The notes under the pieces are model-generated. The model did not search any database. It saw only the letters and a list, made by a program, of their open reading frames with translations, and was not told where the DNA came from. Source: Nocardioides humi (GTDB lineage: Bacteria > Actinomycetota > Actinomycetes > Propionibacteriales > Nocardioidaceae). Taken from it: a stretch of DNA of 64,000 bases. Within the stretch, counting starts at the first letter, position 1; each line of letters starts with the position of its first letter. A program made the position numbers and the translations under genes. This document shows positions 42,469 through 50,909 of the stretch, one piece after another. Location of the stretch: positions 620,001 through 684,000 of the forward strand of contig NZ_CP041146.1 in the NCBI RefSeq assembly GCF_006494775.1, in the 5' to 3' direction.

Positions 42469-43176
42469 TCACGAGGTCGGGTGCAGTGTGTTGACCATCA
42501 ACCGACAGCGCTGCAGGCGGTTCTTCCCTTCCTCTGTTAGATCTAGGGCTCGGTCGTTGCGGCGGCGGAGCAGCCAACCCTTGCTCAGAAGGGCCGTCAG
42601 AATCGCCGTTCCCAGCCGACCCGCAAGGTGAGGTTGTTGCTCGGTCCAATCCAGGCAACCCCAGGCGACTGGGCCTGAGCCTGCGGCGAGCGAGTCGATA
42701 CCTAACCCGCGCAGAAGTTGGTGGTCGAACGTGAGTAGCTCGATGCCACGTTGATCAGCAGCCATCACGATCGCGCCGTCGTTAAGGAGTCCTCGGGTGA
42801 TGCCGACTGCAAGCGAGCCACCCAGGTGGCTATAACAGGCGCGCGCGAACTGCAGTTTGCTGCCCGTTCGCGCCTGGTTCAGCGATTCCACCGGGAGCAG
42901 CGGTGCTATACACCCCAGTGCCTCGACGGCAGCCGCAACGTCTCCAGACGCAAGGACATGCATACGCCGACGTCCTTCAGTCTGGACAGTGACCAGGCCG
43001 GCGTCTACGAGATGGCTTAGATGCGCCGATGCCGTCGACTGCGAGACGCCGGCGGCAGCGGCCAAGGCCGAGGCGGTATGCGCCTGTCCATCCATCAATC
43101 GCAACAACATCGTCGCGCGAGCTGGCTCACCGATGACCTTGGCTACGGCAGCCAGGTCGTAGTCGTTCGCGTGCAC
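42469..43176 (-). CDS. ArsR-family transcriptional regulator
   Basis: A 235-residue winged-helix regulator: AVAKVIGEPARATMLLRLMDG, ASALAAAAGVSQSTASAHLSHLVDAGLVTVQTEGRRRMHVLA (recognition helix and wing). A long C-terminal half has no strong family match beyond HLGGSLAVGITRGLLNDGAI, seen in large ArsR proteins. No metal-binding cysteine cluster is evident. Start is GTG. It is divergent from the MaoC-like gene and probably regulates it. Confidence 0.85.
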   Translation of the reverse strand: MHANDYDLAAVAKVIGEPARATMLLRLMDGQAHTASALAAAAGVSQSTASAHLSHLVDAGLVTVQTEGRRRMHVLASGDVAAAVEALGCIAPLLPVESLNQARTGSKLQFARACYSHLGGSLAVGITRGLLNDGAIVMAADQRGIELLTFDHQLLRGLGIDSLAAGSGPVAWGCLDWTEQQPHLAGRLGTAILTALLSKGWLLRRRNDRALDLTEEGKNRLQRCRLMVNTLHPTS

Positions 43177-43240
43177 TCACCCAGCGTATGACATAAACAC
43201 TTCGTTAGATACCGAACTGATTTGCCGATATCTTGGTGCT

Positions 43241-43750
43241 ATGGCAGACGAGACGAAGACCCGGTGCTTGAGCACGACAGATTTCGCGGTGCCGGTTACT
43301 GACCGCTACTTCGAGGACTATGTCCCGGGCTCGGTGTATGAGTACGGCCACATCACCATCACCGCTGACGAGATCGTCTCCTTCGCCCGCCAGTACGACC
43401 CGCAGTCGTTTCACACCGATCCTGAGCAAGCGTCGAGCGGTCCGTTCGGCGGACTCATCGCCAGCGGCTGGCACACGGCGGCCGTGTGCATGCGGTTGTT
43501 CGTGGACCACTACTTGTCTCATGTCGCATCGATGGCGTCGCCCGGAATGGACGAGTTGCGATGGCCTCGGCCCGTCAGACCCGGGGACCGACTCTGGTTC
43601 CGAGCCACGATCGAGGCGGCGCGGGTATCGAACTCCAAACCCGACCGGGGTTTGGTCCACACCACCGCGGAACTGCTCAACTCCGACGATGACCTCGTGC
43701 TGTCACTCAAGGCCATGAACTTCCTGAAGCGCCGCCATGCAGGCACCTGA
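43241..43750 (+). CDS. MaoC-like (R)-hydratase domain protein
   Basis: A 169-residue hot-dog-fold protein. YFEDYVPGSVYEYGHITITADEIVSFARQYDPQSFHTDP holds the Asp/His hydratase motif, and GGLIASGWHTAAVCMRL is the second conserved block. The family hydrates enoyl-CoA or related thioesters. It overlaps the downstream hydrolase gene by 14 bp and is divergent from the ArsR gene, so the two form an ArsR-controlled pair. Confidence 0.87.
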   Translation: MADETKTRCLSTTDFAVPVTDRYFEDYVPGSVYEYGHITITADEIVSFARQYDPQSFHTDPEQASSGPFGGLIASGWHTAAVCMRLFVDHYLSHVASMASPGMDELRWPRPVRPGDRLWFRATIEAARVSNSKPDRGLVHTTAELLNSDDDLVLSLKAMNFLKRRHAGT

Positions 43751-44324
43751 CGCCGTAGAGTTTCCGCGACAGATCAGCCTGCCGTCGCAACCGCTCGTCA
43801 TCGTTCCCGGCATCGACGACTCGCCTCCGGGGCACTGGCAGTCGTTGTGGCAGGCTGCTCATCCGGATGCTCGGCGTATCGCGCCACAGTCGTTCATCCA
43901 GCCAGACCTTTCCGATTGGGTCCAGGCCGTCGACGAGGCCGTGAACTCGGCCACCAGCCGGCCACTCCTGATCGCCCACAGCCTGGGGTGCCTGGCAGCG
44001 ATCGCCTGGGCGATCGAGGGAAACGTCGACGATGTAGCCGCATTGTTTCTGGCGGCCGTACCCGACCCCTCTGGACCCAGTTTCCCCGGCGCTGCACAGT
44101 CGTTCCGCGAAGTACGTGCCCGAGAGCTGGGCGTCGGCTCGTTGGTGGTCGCCAGTGAGAATGACCCCTACGGGGAGATCGCGTACGCCCAAGGCGTCGC
44201 TCGCGCGCTCGCTGGGCAGTTCCGCGCGGTCGGCCGCCAAGGGCATATCAACGAGTCCAGCGGAGTAGGACTCTGGCCCGTCGGCCAGGCCCTCCTGGCC
44301 GACCTTGCCGCCGACCTCACCTGA
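43737..44324 (+). CDS. RBBP9/YdeN-family alpha/beta hydrolase
   Basis: A 195-residue serine hydrolase of the RBBP9/YdeN type. It has VIVPGIDDSPPGHWQSLWQ, the nucleophile elbow LIAHSLGCLAAIAWA, an Asp region VVASENDPYG and the catalytic His in GRQGHINESSG. The overlap with the MaoC gene implies coupled expression. Substrate unknown; small size suggests an esterase or thioesterase of modest specificity. Confidence 0.87.
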   Translation: MQAPDAVEFPRQISLPSQPLVIVPGIDDSPPGHWQSLWQAAHPDARRIAPQSFIQPDLSDWVQAVDEAVNSATSRPLLIAHSLGCLAAIAWAIEGNVDDVAALFLAAVPDPSGPSFPGAAQSFREVRARELGVGSLVVASENDPYGEIAYAQGVARALAGQFRAVGRQGHINESSGVGLWPVGQALLADLAADLT

Positions 44325-44346
44325 TCCAGGGCGTCTGATCGCAACC

Positions 44347-44802
44347 CTACGCCGGACCATCGGAGGTGTCTGCAAGACGGATCAGGGTCTGGCGTCCGGT
44401 CGCGACATGGACACGACTGCCGGCCTTGAGGGTGAATGCCTCCAACTGGCACACCGTGAGGGTGCGACCGCTCTTGATCACCGTGGCTTCGGCGAGAAGG
44501 GAGTCGCCGATGGCGGGTGCTAGGAGGTTCACGGTGAAGTCGACGGTCAGAATCGAGTCACCGCGGGTGTAGGTGGACAGACCCGCATAGCCGCCCGCGG
44601 TGTCGACGAGCGAGCTCGTGACTCCGGCGTGGAAGTAGCCGTGCTGCTGTGTGAGGTCAGCGCCGTAGGGAGCCTGGAGCTGACAGAATCCGCGACGCAG
44701 CTCGGTGATGCTGGCACCGAGATGGCGCATCAGTCCCTGACGCGAGAAGCTGTCGGTGACGTAATCGGCGAGTTCTGAGTTGATGTCCTCGGAGACGTCC
44801 AT
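44347..44802 (-). CDS. PaaI-type acyl-CoA thioesterase
   Basis: A 151-residue hot-dog thioesterase. QHGYFHAGVTSSLVDTAGGYAGLS contains the HGG/Asp catalytic motif (here HGYFHAG ... D), and SILTVDFTVNLLAPA and AEATVIKSGRTLTVCQLEAF follow. The ATG was chosen for AAGGAAG 5 nt upstream. It stands alone, 74 bp downstream of the MocR stop on the same strand. It may hydrolyse phenylacetyl- or medium-chain acyl-CoA esters. Confidence 0.88.
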   Translation of the reverse strand: MDVSEDINSELADYVTDSFSRQGLMRHLGASITELRRGFCQLQAPYGADLTQQHGYFHAGVTSSLVDTAGGYAGLSTYTRGDSILTVDFTVNLLAPAIGDSLLAEATVIKSGRTLTVCQLEAFTLKAGSRVHVATGRQTLIRLADTSDGPA

Positions 44803-44876
44803 GGTCTTCCTTTCATTAGTGGGCCTCAGTCGCGTTTGCCGACGGCGAGCGCTAGCCCAGCCGCCGTTAGATCGGG

Positions 44877-46343
44877 CTAGAGGACCGGCGGCAGGTGGGT
44901 CTGTGACCCCGGAGTGGCCATGGGATCGAGGGATTCCCATGCCTCGCGAAGAATGGCCACACCACGTTCGATGCGTTCGGCCTCAGCGGTAAAGGGCACC
45001 CGGATGAATCGTTCATGCGCGCCGTCGATGCCGAACTTCGGACCGGCAGTGATCCGGACTCCTCGTCGTTGACAGGCCGAGGCCAGCGCTGAACTGAGCG
45101 GTGCGCCGAGTTCGACCCATAGCGACAATCCCCCCTTGACGTCGGGAATCTGCCAGTCGGGGAGCTGGGTGTGGAGGAGTTCGACCAGCAGATCTCGACC
45201 AGCTCGCAGTTGTTCAGACCGGCGACCCAGGAGAAGGTCGTAGCGCTCCAGCACCTCGGTGGCGATGAGCTGTTCGATGACGGGTGTGCCGAGGTCGTCC
45301 GCGGGCCGCCGAGAGATCAGCCGGCTGATCATGGCGGGTTCGGCGCGAAGCCAGCCGACTCTCAGGCCTCCCCAGATGGTCTTGCTGAGTGACCCGACAC
45401 TGACGAGAGTGCCCGCGGCGTGTGCGGGGGTCAGCGATGAGAATGCCGGCGGCCTGCCGAGCCGGTCGATGTCGAGGTCAGCGGTTGTCTCGTCGATAAG
45501 GAGTAGGGCGCCGTTGCGGCGAGCGCTGGCGATGACTCGCTCGCGTTCCTCAGCAGTCATCGATGCGCTGGTGGGATTGTGGAAGTCAGGGATGAGGTAG
45601 ATCAGTTCGGGGCGCACGCGCTCGATAGCACTGACAAGATGGTCGATGTCCCATCCCATCGTTGTCACCGGCGTGCTGGCGAGTCGGCCACCGGCGTTTC
45701 CGAGCGCCTCGTAGGCGTGCGGATACGTCGGGGCCTCGATCAGGACACGATCACCGTGTCGTAGCAGCGTCCTAGCGGTGAGGGCGATGGCGTTCTGTGC
45801 ACCTAGGGTGATCATGATGTGCTCGGGCGTTGTCTCGGCGCCTCGCGCGGTGTAGCGGGCCGCGATGAGTTCGCGGAGCCGTCGTTGGCCAACGAGGTCG
45901 AAACCGGATCGCTCGAGAATTTCTGGTGCTCGGCCAGCGAGAGCGTGGATGATCTCGTCGAGACCGGCCACTGGAGCCGGTACGGCGCGGGCGAAGTCAA
46001 CCTCGGGCGCGCTTTGGCTTGGACGAGGGCGGGGAAGGACCAAGACGCTTCCCGACCCCCGCATGCTGATGAGGTGTCCGCTGTCGCGCAAGGCTCGGTA
46101 GGCCGCCACGATCGTGGTGCGGCTCCTGCCTAGCTCGTCGGCAAGCTCGCGCTCGGCAGGCAGTCGAGTGTGGGTGGAGAGTCGACCATCGGCCAATAGC
46201 AATCGGATCCGGGTGGCCAGGGCCGCATAGACCGGTTCAGCCGATTCCCACTCACCCAGGAGCGCCACGAGCTGCCTAGCGCCGATGTGGGACCGAGCCA
46301 AAGGACGTCGCGTTGTCTGCCGGCGTGTGGGCGTCGAGGTCAT
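44877..46343 (-). CDS. MocR/PdxR-type GntR regulator with aminotransferase domain
   Basis: A 488-residue chimera. The N-terminal winged helix (PVYAALATRIRLLLADGRLSTHTRLPAERELADELGRSRTTIVAAYRALRDSGHL) is followed by a fold-type I aminotransferase domain (GAQNAIALTARTLL, PTYPHAYEALG, LIPDFHNPTSASMT, and the PLP lysine in SVGSLSKTIWGGLRVGWL). These regulators sense PLP or amino compounds. Its ATG overlaps the stop of the CaiB-like gene (ATGA), and it lies in one operon with ilvE, an amino-acid-related context that fits a PLP-binding sensor. Confidence 0.88.
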   Translation of the reverse strand: MTSTPTRRQTTRRPLARSHIGARQLVALLGEWESAEPVYAALATRIRLLLADGRLSTHTRLPAERELADELGRSRTTIVAAYRALRDSGHLISMRGSGSVLVLPRPRPSQSAPEVDFARAVPAPVAGLDEIIHALAGRAPEILERSGFDLVGQRRLRELIAARYTARGAETTPEHIMITLGAQNAIALTARTLLRHGDRVLIEAPTYPHAYEALGNAGGRLASTPVTTMGWDIDHLVSAIERVRPELIYLIPDFHNPTSASMTAEERERVIASARRNGALLLIDETTADLDIDRLGRPPAFSSLTPAHAAGTLVSVGSLSKTIWGGLRVGWLRAEPAMISRLISRRPADDLGTPVIEQLIATEVLERYDLLLGRRSEQLRAGRDLLVELLHTQLPDWQIPDVKGGLSLWVELGAPLSSALASACQRRGVRITAGPKFGIDGAHERFIRVPFTAEAERIERGVAILREAWESLDPMATPGSQTHLPPVL

Positions 46344-47770
46344 GGGGCCCGACCGTCCTCCCTTTGAGCACCCTCCCGCAGCGCCTGACGACCTGTCCAG
46401 GCGGGCGCGTCGCTGCCCCACCGGGTGGCGACCGAGGCGTATCTCTCGGGGGCATCCGGGAAGCCGACGACAGGGGCAGCGAAGGTCACCACTCCAGCAT
46501 CGGCGGTCGCCGTCTGCGTAGTTGGAGGCTGCTCAGGCGCTGCAGCGTCAAGAGCACTCGGGCCGGGAGCAGCGGACCCGAGCAGTTCGTGAGCCAGCCG
46601 GGCGAGGGCCACCGAGACGTGCGAGACACGGCCGTCGGCTCGCTGATCGACCAGGCTCCGAGCGATCGCGGCAGCGAGGAAGTGTCCCGCGCTGTGATCG
46701 AGCGCCTGGGCCGGCAAAGCCCCTGGACGATCCCCGTCGCGGCTTTCGACCATCGCGATGCCGGTGGCAGCTTGGACGATGCTGTCGAAGCCGCGCCGGG
46801 ACCGCCACGGGCCTTCGCGGCCCCACGCGCTGACCGAGCCGATCACCAGGTCTGGATACCGCTCGCCCAGCTCGTCCGGTGAGAGGCCATAGCGGTCCAG
46901 AGCGCCCGGGCGGTATCCGGTGACCAGTACATCAGCGGTTTCGAGCAGATCTGCGAGCATCTGCCGATCGACCCGCGACGCTAGGTCGAGGGTGGTCGAA
47001 CGCTTGCCCTGGCCTGTGTCGAGGTGTTGCCAAGCAATCTCGGGAAGTCGTGGAGAGTCGACACGCAGCACGTCGGCGCCTGCGTAGGCGAGGTCGCGGG
47101 TGGCCACGGGCCCGGCGATGACTCGGGTCATGTCGAGCACCCGCAGTCCTGACAGGGGTAGCGAGGATTCCCCCGGCCATCGTCGCGTCGGAGCCGCTCC
47201 CACCACCTCCCGGCCGATCAGCGGCATGGTGGCGACAGTCTGCGCATGTGGGTGTCGTGCCCAGGTCTGGTGGTCGCGGACCGCAACGACGATCGCGCCA
47301 CGCTCGGCTGCCTCGTTCTCCAGTTCGATAGCACGGCGTTCGGCGAGGGCCGACGCGAACGTCGCGGGGCTGGCTGACTCGTCGAGTCCGACCAGTTGTC
47401 GCAGCCGCTGTTCGTGGTGCGTGTAGTTCGCGTGGGTGCGGACCCAGCCGTCTCGCGTCGACCAGAAGCCGGACAGGGGCGCCCACGCCTGCGGGGGCTG
47501 GCCGTCGAGACGGAAGTGCCGTTCGCTGCGCACCGAGGTGGTGATCACGTCGCCTCGAAGGCGCGGCGTACGTGGCTCTCGCCGGGCTCGCGTGGCGGCG
47601 ACCTGTTCGATCGCCAAGGCGGCCAGTGCGATGCTGTCGGTTACCAGCCCGGCGACATCGAGTCGGGAGTCGAGTCTCACCGGCGGCTCGGGACAACCGA
47701 TGTGGCCCACGTCCGCTCCGGGCGCTCCGAGATCTGCCCAGGCACGTGCGGCGAAGTGGCCCGCCGTCAT
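46340..47770 (-). CDS. CaiB/BaiF-type (family III) CoA-transferase
   Basis: A 476-residue family III CoA-transferase. LSGLRVLDMTRVIAGPVATRDLAYAGADVLRVDSP, TGQGKRSTTLDL and RPGALDRYGLSPDELGERYPDLVIGSVSAWG are typical, but here the characteristic N-terminal block sits at about residue 200, after a 195-residue region, a circularly arranged architecture known in some members. The start overlaps the aminotransferase stop (ATGA). It probably activates the 2-oxo- or hydroxy-acid product of the aminotransferase to a CoA thioester. Confidence 0.82.
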   Translation of the reverse strand: MTAGHFAARAWADLGAPGADVGHIGCPEPPVRLDSRLDVAGLVTDSIALAALAIEQVAATRARREPRTPRLRGDVITTSVRSERHFRLDGQPPQAWAPLSGFWSTRDGWVRTHANYTHHEQRLRQLVGLDESASPATFASALAERRAIELENEAAERGAIVVAVRDHQTWARHPHAQTVATMPLIGREVVGAAPTRRWPGESSLPLSGLRVLDMTRVIAGPVATRDLAYAGADVLRVDSPRLPEIAWQHLDTGQGKRSTTLDLASRVDRQMLADLLETADVLVTGYRPGALDRYGLSPDELGERYPDLVIGSVSAWGREGPWRSRRGFDSIVQAATGIAMVESRDGDRPGALPAQALDHSAGHFLAAAIARSLVDQRADGRVSHVSVALARLAHELLGSAAPGPSALDAAAPEQPPTTQTATADAGVVTFAAPVVGFPDAPERYASVATRWGSDAPAWTGRQALREGAQREDGRAP

Positions 47771-48903
47771 GAGTCGACCGGACCTAGATCGAGCATCCAT
47801 GCGTAGCGGTCGTGACTCGTACCGTATTGGATGGAGGTCAGTTCAGCGCGCAGCCGTGCCGCAATCGACTCGGTGCCGCCGCCAGGGGTTTCGATCAGCA
47901 GATCGTCGCCGACCAGCTCTGCAATGGGAGTGATGACCGCAGCGGTCCCCGCGGCGAACACCTCTCTCAGTTCGCCGGTGACGGCGGCGGTCTGCCACTC
48001 ATCGATGCTGACTGGCCGTTCGACCGCGCGATACCCCATATCCCGCGCGAGGCGCAGGACGCTGTCGCGTGTGACACCCGCCAGGATGGTTCCGGTTAAG
48101 GGCGGCGTCACAATTGTCTGATCGGAGAAGGCGAAGAAGATGTTCATGCTGCCCGCCTCTTCGACCCACGTCCTGGTGCTCGCATCGGTGAACAGGACCT
48201 GGGCACATCCGTGAGCATGTGCCTGCTGCTGCGCAAGCAGGGAGGCCGCGTAGTTGCCACCGCACTTTGCTGCTCCCGTTCCGCCGAGGCCAGCGCGTGA
48301 GTAGTCGCGAGACAGCCATAGACTGATGCCCTCGTCCGCGTCCGCGAAGTACGAACCGGCCGGGCTGGCGATCACTCCGTAGGTTGCTTGACGCGATGGA
48401 CGAACCCCGAGGAAGGCCTCGGTGGCGATGAGGAACGGTCGAACGTACAGACTGGCCCCGCTCTGATGCGGAACCCAACCGGCGTCAGCTTGCGCGAGCT
48501 GCCGAATCGACTCGATGAACAGGCTCTCAGGCAGTTCCGGCAGAGCGAGGCGAGCCGCCGACAAAGCGAATCTACGCGCGTTGATCTCTGGCCGAAACGT
48601 CCGCAGATGACCGTCAGCGTGGCGGTAGACCTTGAGCCCTTCAAAGACCTCTTGGCCGTAGTGGAGCACCGCCGATGCCGGATCCAGGGTCAATGGGCCG
48701 TACGGCACCACGCGTGCATCGCACCAGCCGCCGGGCTCGGAATAGTCGATGAGCACCATGTGATCGGTGAAGTGCTCGCCAAACTTCGGATCCCCCAGAA
48801 CGCGAGCGAGTTCGCCGTTCTCCCGTGGCCTGGTGCTCCTTCGGAGTCTGAAAGCCTCATCGGCACGCGCACCGATGTGACTGTGCTGAATGTCTGTCGT
48901 CAT
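47767..48903 (-). CDS. ilvE: branched-chain amino-acid aminotransferase
   Basis: A 378-residue fold-type IV aminotransferase. DHMVLIDYSEPGGWCDARVVPYGPL, SAVLHYGQEVFEGLKVYR, LYVRPFLIATE, the PLP-lysine region AAKCGGNYAASLLAQ, WVEEAGSMNIFF and TGTILAGVTRDSVL are BCAT signatures. It interconverts Leu/Ile/Val with 2-oxoacids. The start at MTTDIQHSHIG is divergent from tetR across an operator-bearing spacer. Expression with a CoA-transferase and MocR regulator suggests a catabolic paralogue rather than the biosynthetic one. Confidence 0.92.
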   Translation of the reverse strand: MTTDIQHSHIGARADEAFRLRRSTRPRENGELARVLGDPKFGEHFTDHMVLIDYSEPGGWCDARVVPYGPLTLDPASAVLHYGQEVFEGLKVYRHADGHLRTFRPEINARRFALSAARLALPELPESLFIESIRQLAQADAGWVPHQSGASLYVRPFLIATEAFLGVRPSRQATYGVIASPAGSYFADADEGISLWLSRDYSRAGLGGTGAAKCGGNYAASLLAQQQAHAHGCAQVLFTDASTRTWVEEAGSMNIFFAFSDQTIVTPPLTGTILAGVTRDSVLRLARDMGYRAVERPVSIDEWQTAAVTGELREVFAAGTAAVITPIAELVGDDLLIETPGGGTESIAARLRAELTSIQYGTSHDRYAWMLDLGPVDS

Positions 48904-48980
48904 CGGCGCGCTTCCTCTCAAAGATCCAACACCGCTAGTGAACGTGGTCCACCGTGCGGCGTCAGCATCCAATCCGACAC

Positions 48981-48998
48981 AGGTGGACTGATCCACCT
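48981..48998. promoter_or_regulatory. short inverted repeat upstream of ilvE
   Basis: AGGTGG and CCACCT are perfect 6-bp arms around ACTGAT. It lies between the ilvE start and the tetR operator and could be a second operator or part of the ilvE leader. No factor can be named from sequence. Confidence 0.35.
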
Positions 48999-49003
48999 GG
49001 CCT

Positions 49004-49031
49004 GAACTATATATACCAGTCTGTATAGTTC
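49004..49031. promoter_or_regulatory. TetR operator palindrome
   Basis: GAACTATA and TATAGTTC are perfect 8-bp arms; an inner TATAC/GTATA pair gives a second symmetric layer (core TATACCAGTCTGTATA). This AT-rich palindrome, 6 bp upstream of the TetR start in GC-rich DNA, is a classic autoregulated TetR/QacR-type operator and probably also overlaps the ilvE promoter. Confidence 0.75.
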
Positions 49032-49036
49032 GGCCT

Positions 49037-49621
49037 ATGTCATCCGTCATGGGAACCCGCCGCGGCCAAGGACGGCAGCTGGTGCTCGACGCCGCGATCC
49101 GGTTGTTCCGGTCCAAGGGAATTCGTGCAGTCGGAGTGAACGCGGTCGCCGCAGAAGCGGGCGTGACGAAGGCCACGCTGTATTCGCACTTCGCGTCCAA
49201 AGACGCCTTGGTCGCGGCGAGCCTGAACGAACGGGACATTGAGTGGCAACGGCGACTCACGCGCCACCTTGATCATCACGTTGGCGACGGCGAACAGGTC
49301 TTGGCGGTGTTCGACGCGTACCACGAAGCCCTGATCGAAGACGACTACAGACCATGCCCATTCGTCAGCTTCACCGCAGAATTCGCCGACGCCTCCCACG
49401 AAGGGCACCAAGTCGTGGCTCACCACAAGCAATCGCTGCGAAGGACACTCAGTGACTTGTGCCAGGCGGCCGGAGCAAGCGAGCCCGAAGCGCTCGCCGG
49501 TGACATCACCCGGCTACTGGAAGGCGCTTACGTGATGGGAGCGGTACTGCGCGACGCATCGGAGATCACCCTGGCCAAAGCCACGGCGACACGGCTGCTG
49601 CGCGAAGCCGTTCCCGCGTGA
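49037..49621 (+). CDS. TetR-family transcriptional regulator
   Basis: A 194-residue repressor with QLVLDAAIRLFRSKGIRAVG, NAVAAEAGVTKATLYSHFASKDALVAASL (recognition helix TKATLYSHF) and a helical C-terminal domain (YRPCPFVSFTAEFADASHEG). It starts 6 bp from a strong palindromic operator and overlaps the following MFS gene by GTGA. A TetR-MFS pair suggests control of efflux of a toxic compound. Divergent ilvE may share the operator. Confidence 0.88.
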   Translation: MSSVMGTRRGQGRQLVLDAAIRLFRSKGIRAVGVNAVAAEAGVTKATLYSHFASKDALVAASLNERDIEWQRRLTRHLDHHVGDGEQVLAVFDAYHEALIEDDYRPCPFVSFTAEFADASHEGHQVVAHHKQSLRRTLSDLCQAAGASEPEALAGDITRLLEGAYVMGAVLRDASEITLAKATATRLLREAVPA

Positions 49622-50811
49622 GCGCGGTAGGCCGAACCGCTCCACGGCACCTCGCGCTAGCGGGCTTCGTGTGCATAGCCGTCACTTGGGGCCCCGGACG
49701 CAACGCCTTCGGCGTGTACGTTCCGCAGTTCCGTGCCGAACTCGGAGCCTCGACCGAGTTCATCGGGGTCGTTGCTGGCGGCATGTACGGCGGGTATGGC
49801 GTGGCGCTGCTCGCCGTCGGGATGGTGGTTCCGCGTTTCGGGGTCCGCCTTGCGGTAGTGATCGGGATCGCGTCCGCCGGTCTCGGTATGGCAGTCGTCG
49901 CGGCTTCACACAACTCGTGGGTGACGGCATCCGGATTGATCATCGCGGCGAGCGGCGCCGGCTGGACGTGGGCGCCGTACAGCAACGCCGCTGCCCATGT
50001 GGCAGACCCGTCGACCCGAGCTCGAGTCTTGGCGGTCATCAGTTCCGGTGCCGCGGGTGGCTTCTTGATCATCGGTCTGTTGTCCGTAGCAGCACAGGGC
50101 CGATGGCGGTTGGTATGGGGGCTTTATGCCGCCATGGCCGTGGGAGCACTTTGGGCGAACAGACAACTACCCACTCGCGGGACCGATCCACATCGCGGGG
50201 GTGGAACGAACACGAACTTGTCCCAGCTATCGCTGATCGACTGCCTACGCATGAGGTCGGCGCGATCACTTTTCGCCGTCGCCACATGCTACGGATCTGT
50301 CAGTGCCTTCTACTTCACCTTCTCCACCGACCAGCTCGTCGCGGCCGGATTGGAGCAAGCCACCGCCGGAGCCGGCCTTTATGCAGCGATGGGGCTGGCA
50401 GGGCTGTTGGGACTCGCCGCTGGGGACCTGATCATGAGGTGGGGGGTCGACAGCGTGTGCACGCTCACCTTCGGGGGCCTAACTGGCGCCTGTCTGTTCA
50501 CGGCAGCCTGGCCATCCTCATGGATCGCGTGGATGGCGTCCGGATCACTGGCCGGCGCGTCGCTGATGATCGGGAGCGCACTCCTCGCGGAGTGGAATTC
50601 ACGCACCTTCTCCGCGGCTCCGACGGTCGGCTTCACCGCGACACTGTCGCTTCTCGCGCTCGGATCTATCGGTGGCCCACTCGTCCTGTCCCAGCAGGCC
50701 GCGGCCACGGGAATCCGCTGGGCGTTCGCGACCGCTTCCGCGATCGCAGCAGTCGTTGCTCTGCTCCCCCTCGTCAGGCGGATCGCTTCTGCCACCACTA
50801 GAACCAAGTGA
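49618..50811 (+). CDS. major facilitator superfamily transporter
   Basis: A 397-residue MFS protein with about 12 hydrophobic segments. The loop-2/3 motif is present in the weak form GMVVPRFGVRLAVV. TM2-TM4 are rich in Gly (GGMYGGYGVALLAVG), and the centre has a hydrophilic linker (NRQLPTRGTDPHRGGGTN). It resembles the YbfB/AraJ-like exporters. The GTG start overlaps tetR (GTGA), so both are translated together. Substrate unknown; export of an aromatic or CoA-related toxicant is plausible. Confidence 0.85.
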   Translation: MSAVGRTAPRHLALAGFVCIAVTWGPGRNAFGVYVPQFRAELGASTEFIGVVAGGMYGGYGVALLAVGMVVPRFGVRLAVVIGIASAGLGMAVVAASHNSWVTASGLIIAASGAGWTWAPYSNAAAHVADPSTRARVLAVISSGAAGGFLIIGLLSVAAQGRWRLVWGLYAAMAVGALWANRQLPTRGTDPHRGGGTNTNLSQLSLIDCLRMRSARSLFAVATCYGSVSAFYFTFSTDQLVAAGLEQATAGAGLYAAMGLAGLLGLAAGDLIMRWGVDSVCTLTFGGLTGACLFTAAWPSSWIAWMASGSLAGASLMIGSALLAEWNSRTFSAAPTVGFTATLSLLALGSIGGPLVLSQQAAATGIRWAFATASAIAAVVALLPLVRRIASATTRTK

Positions 50812-50909
50812 ACCGGTGACCACGACTATTCGGTGGCGGACGCCGGACAAGTCCACCGACTGCGAAGTGGCAGTAGCCAGATGCCTCGCAGTCGCAACAG
50901 CATGACCTC

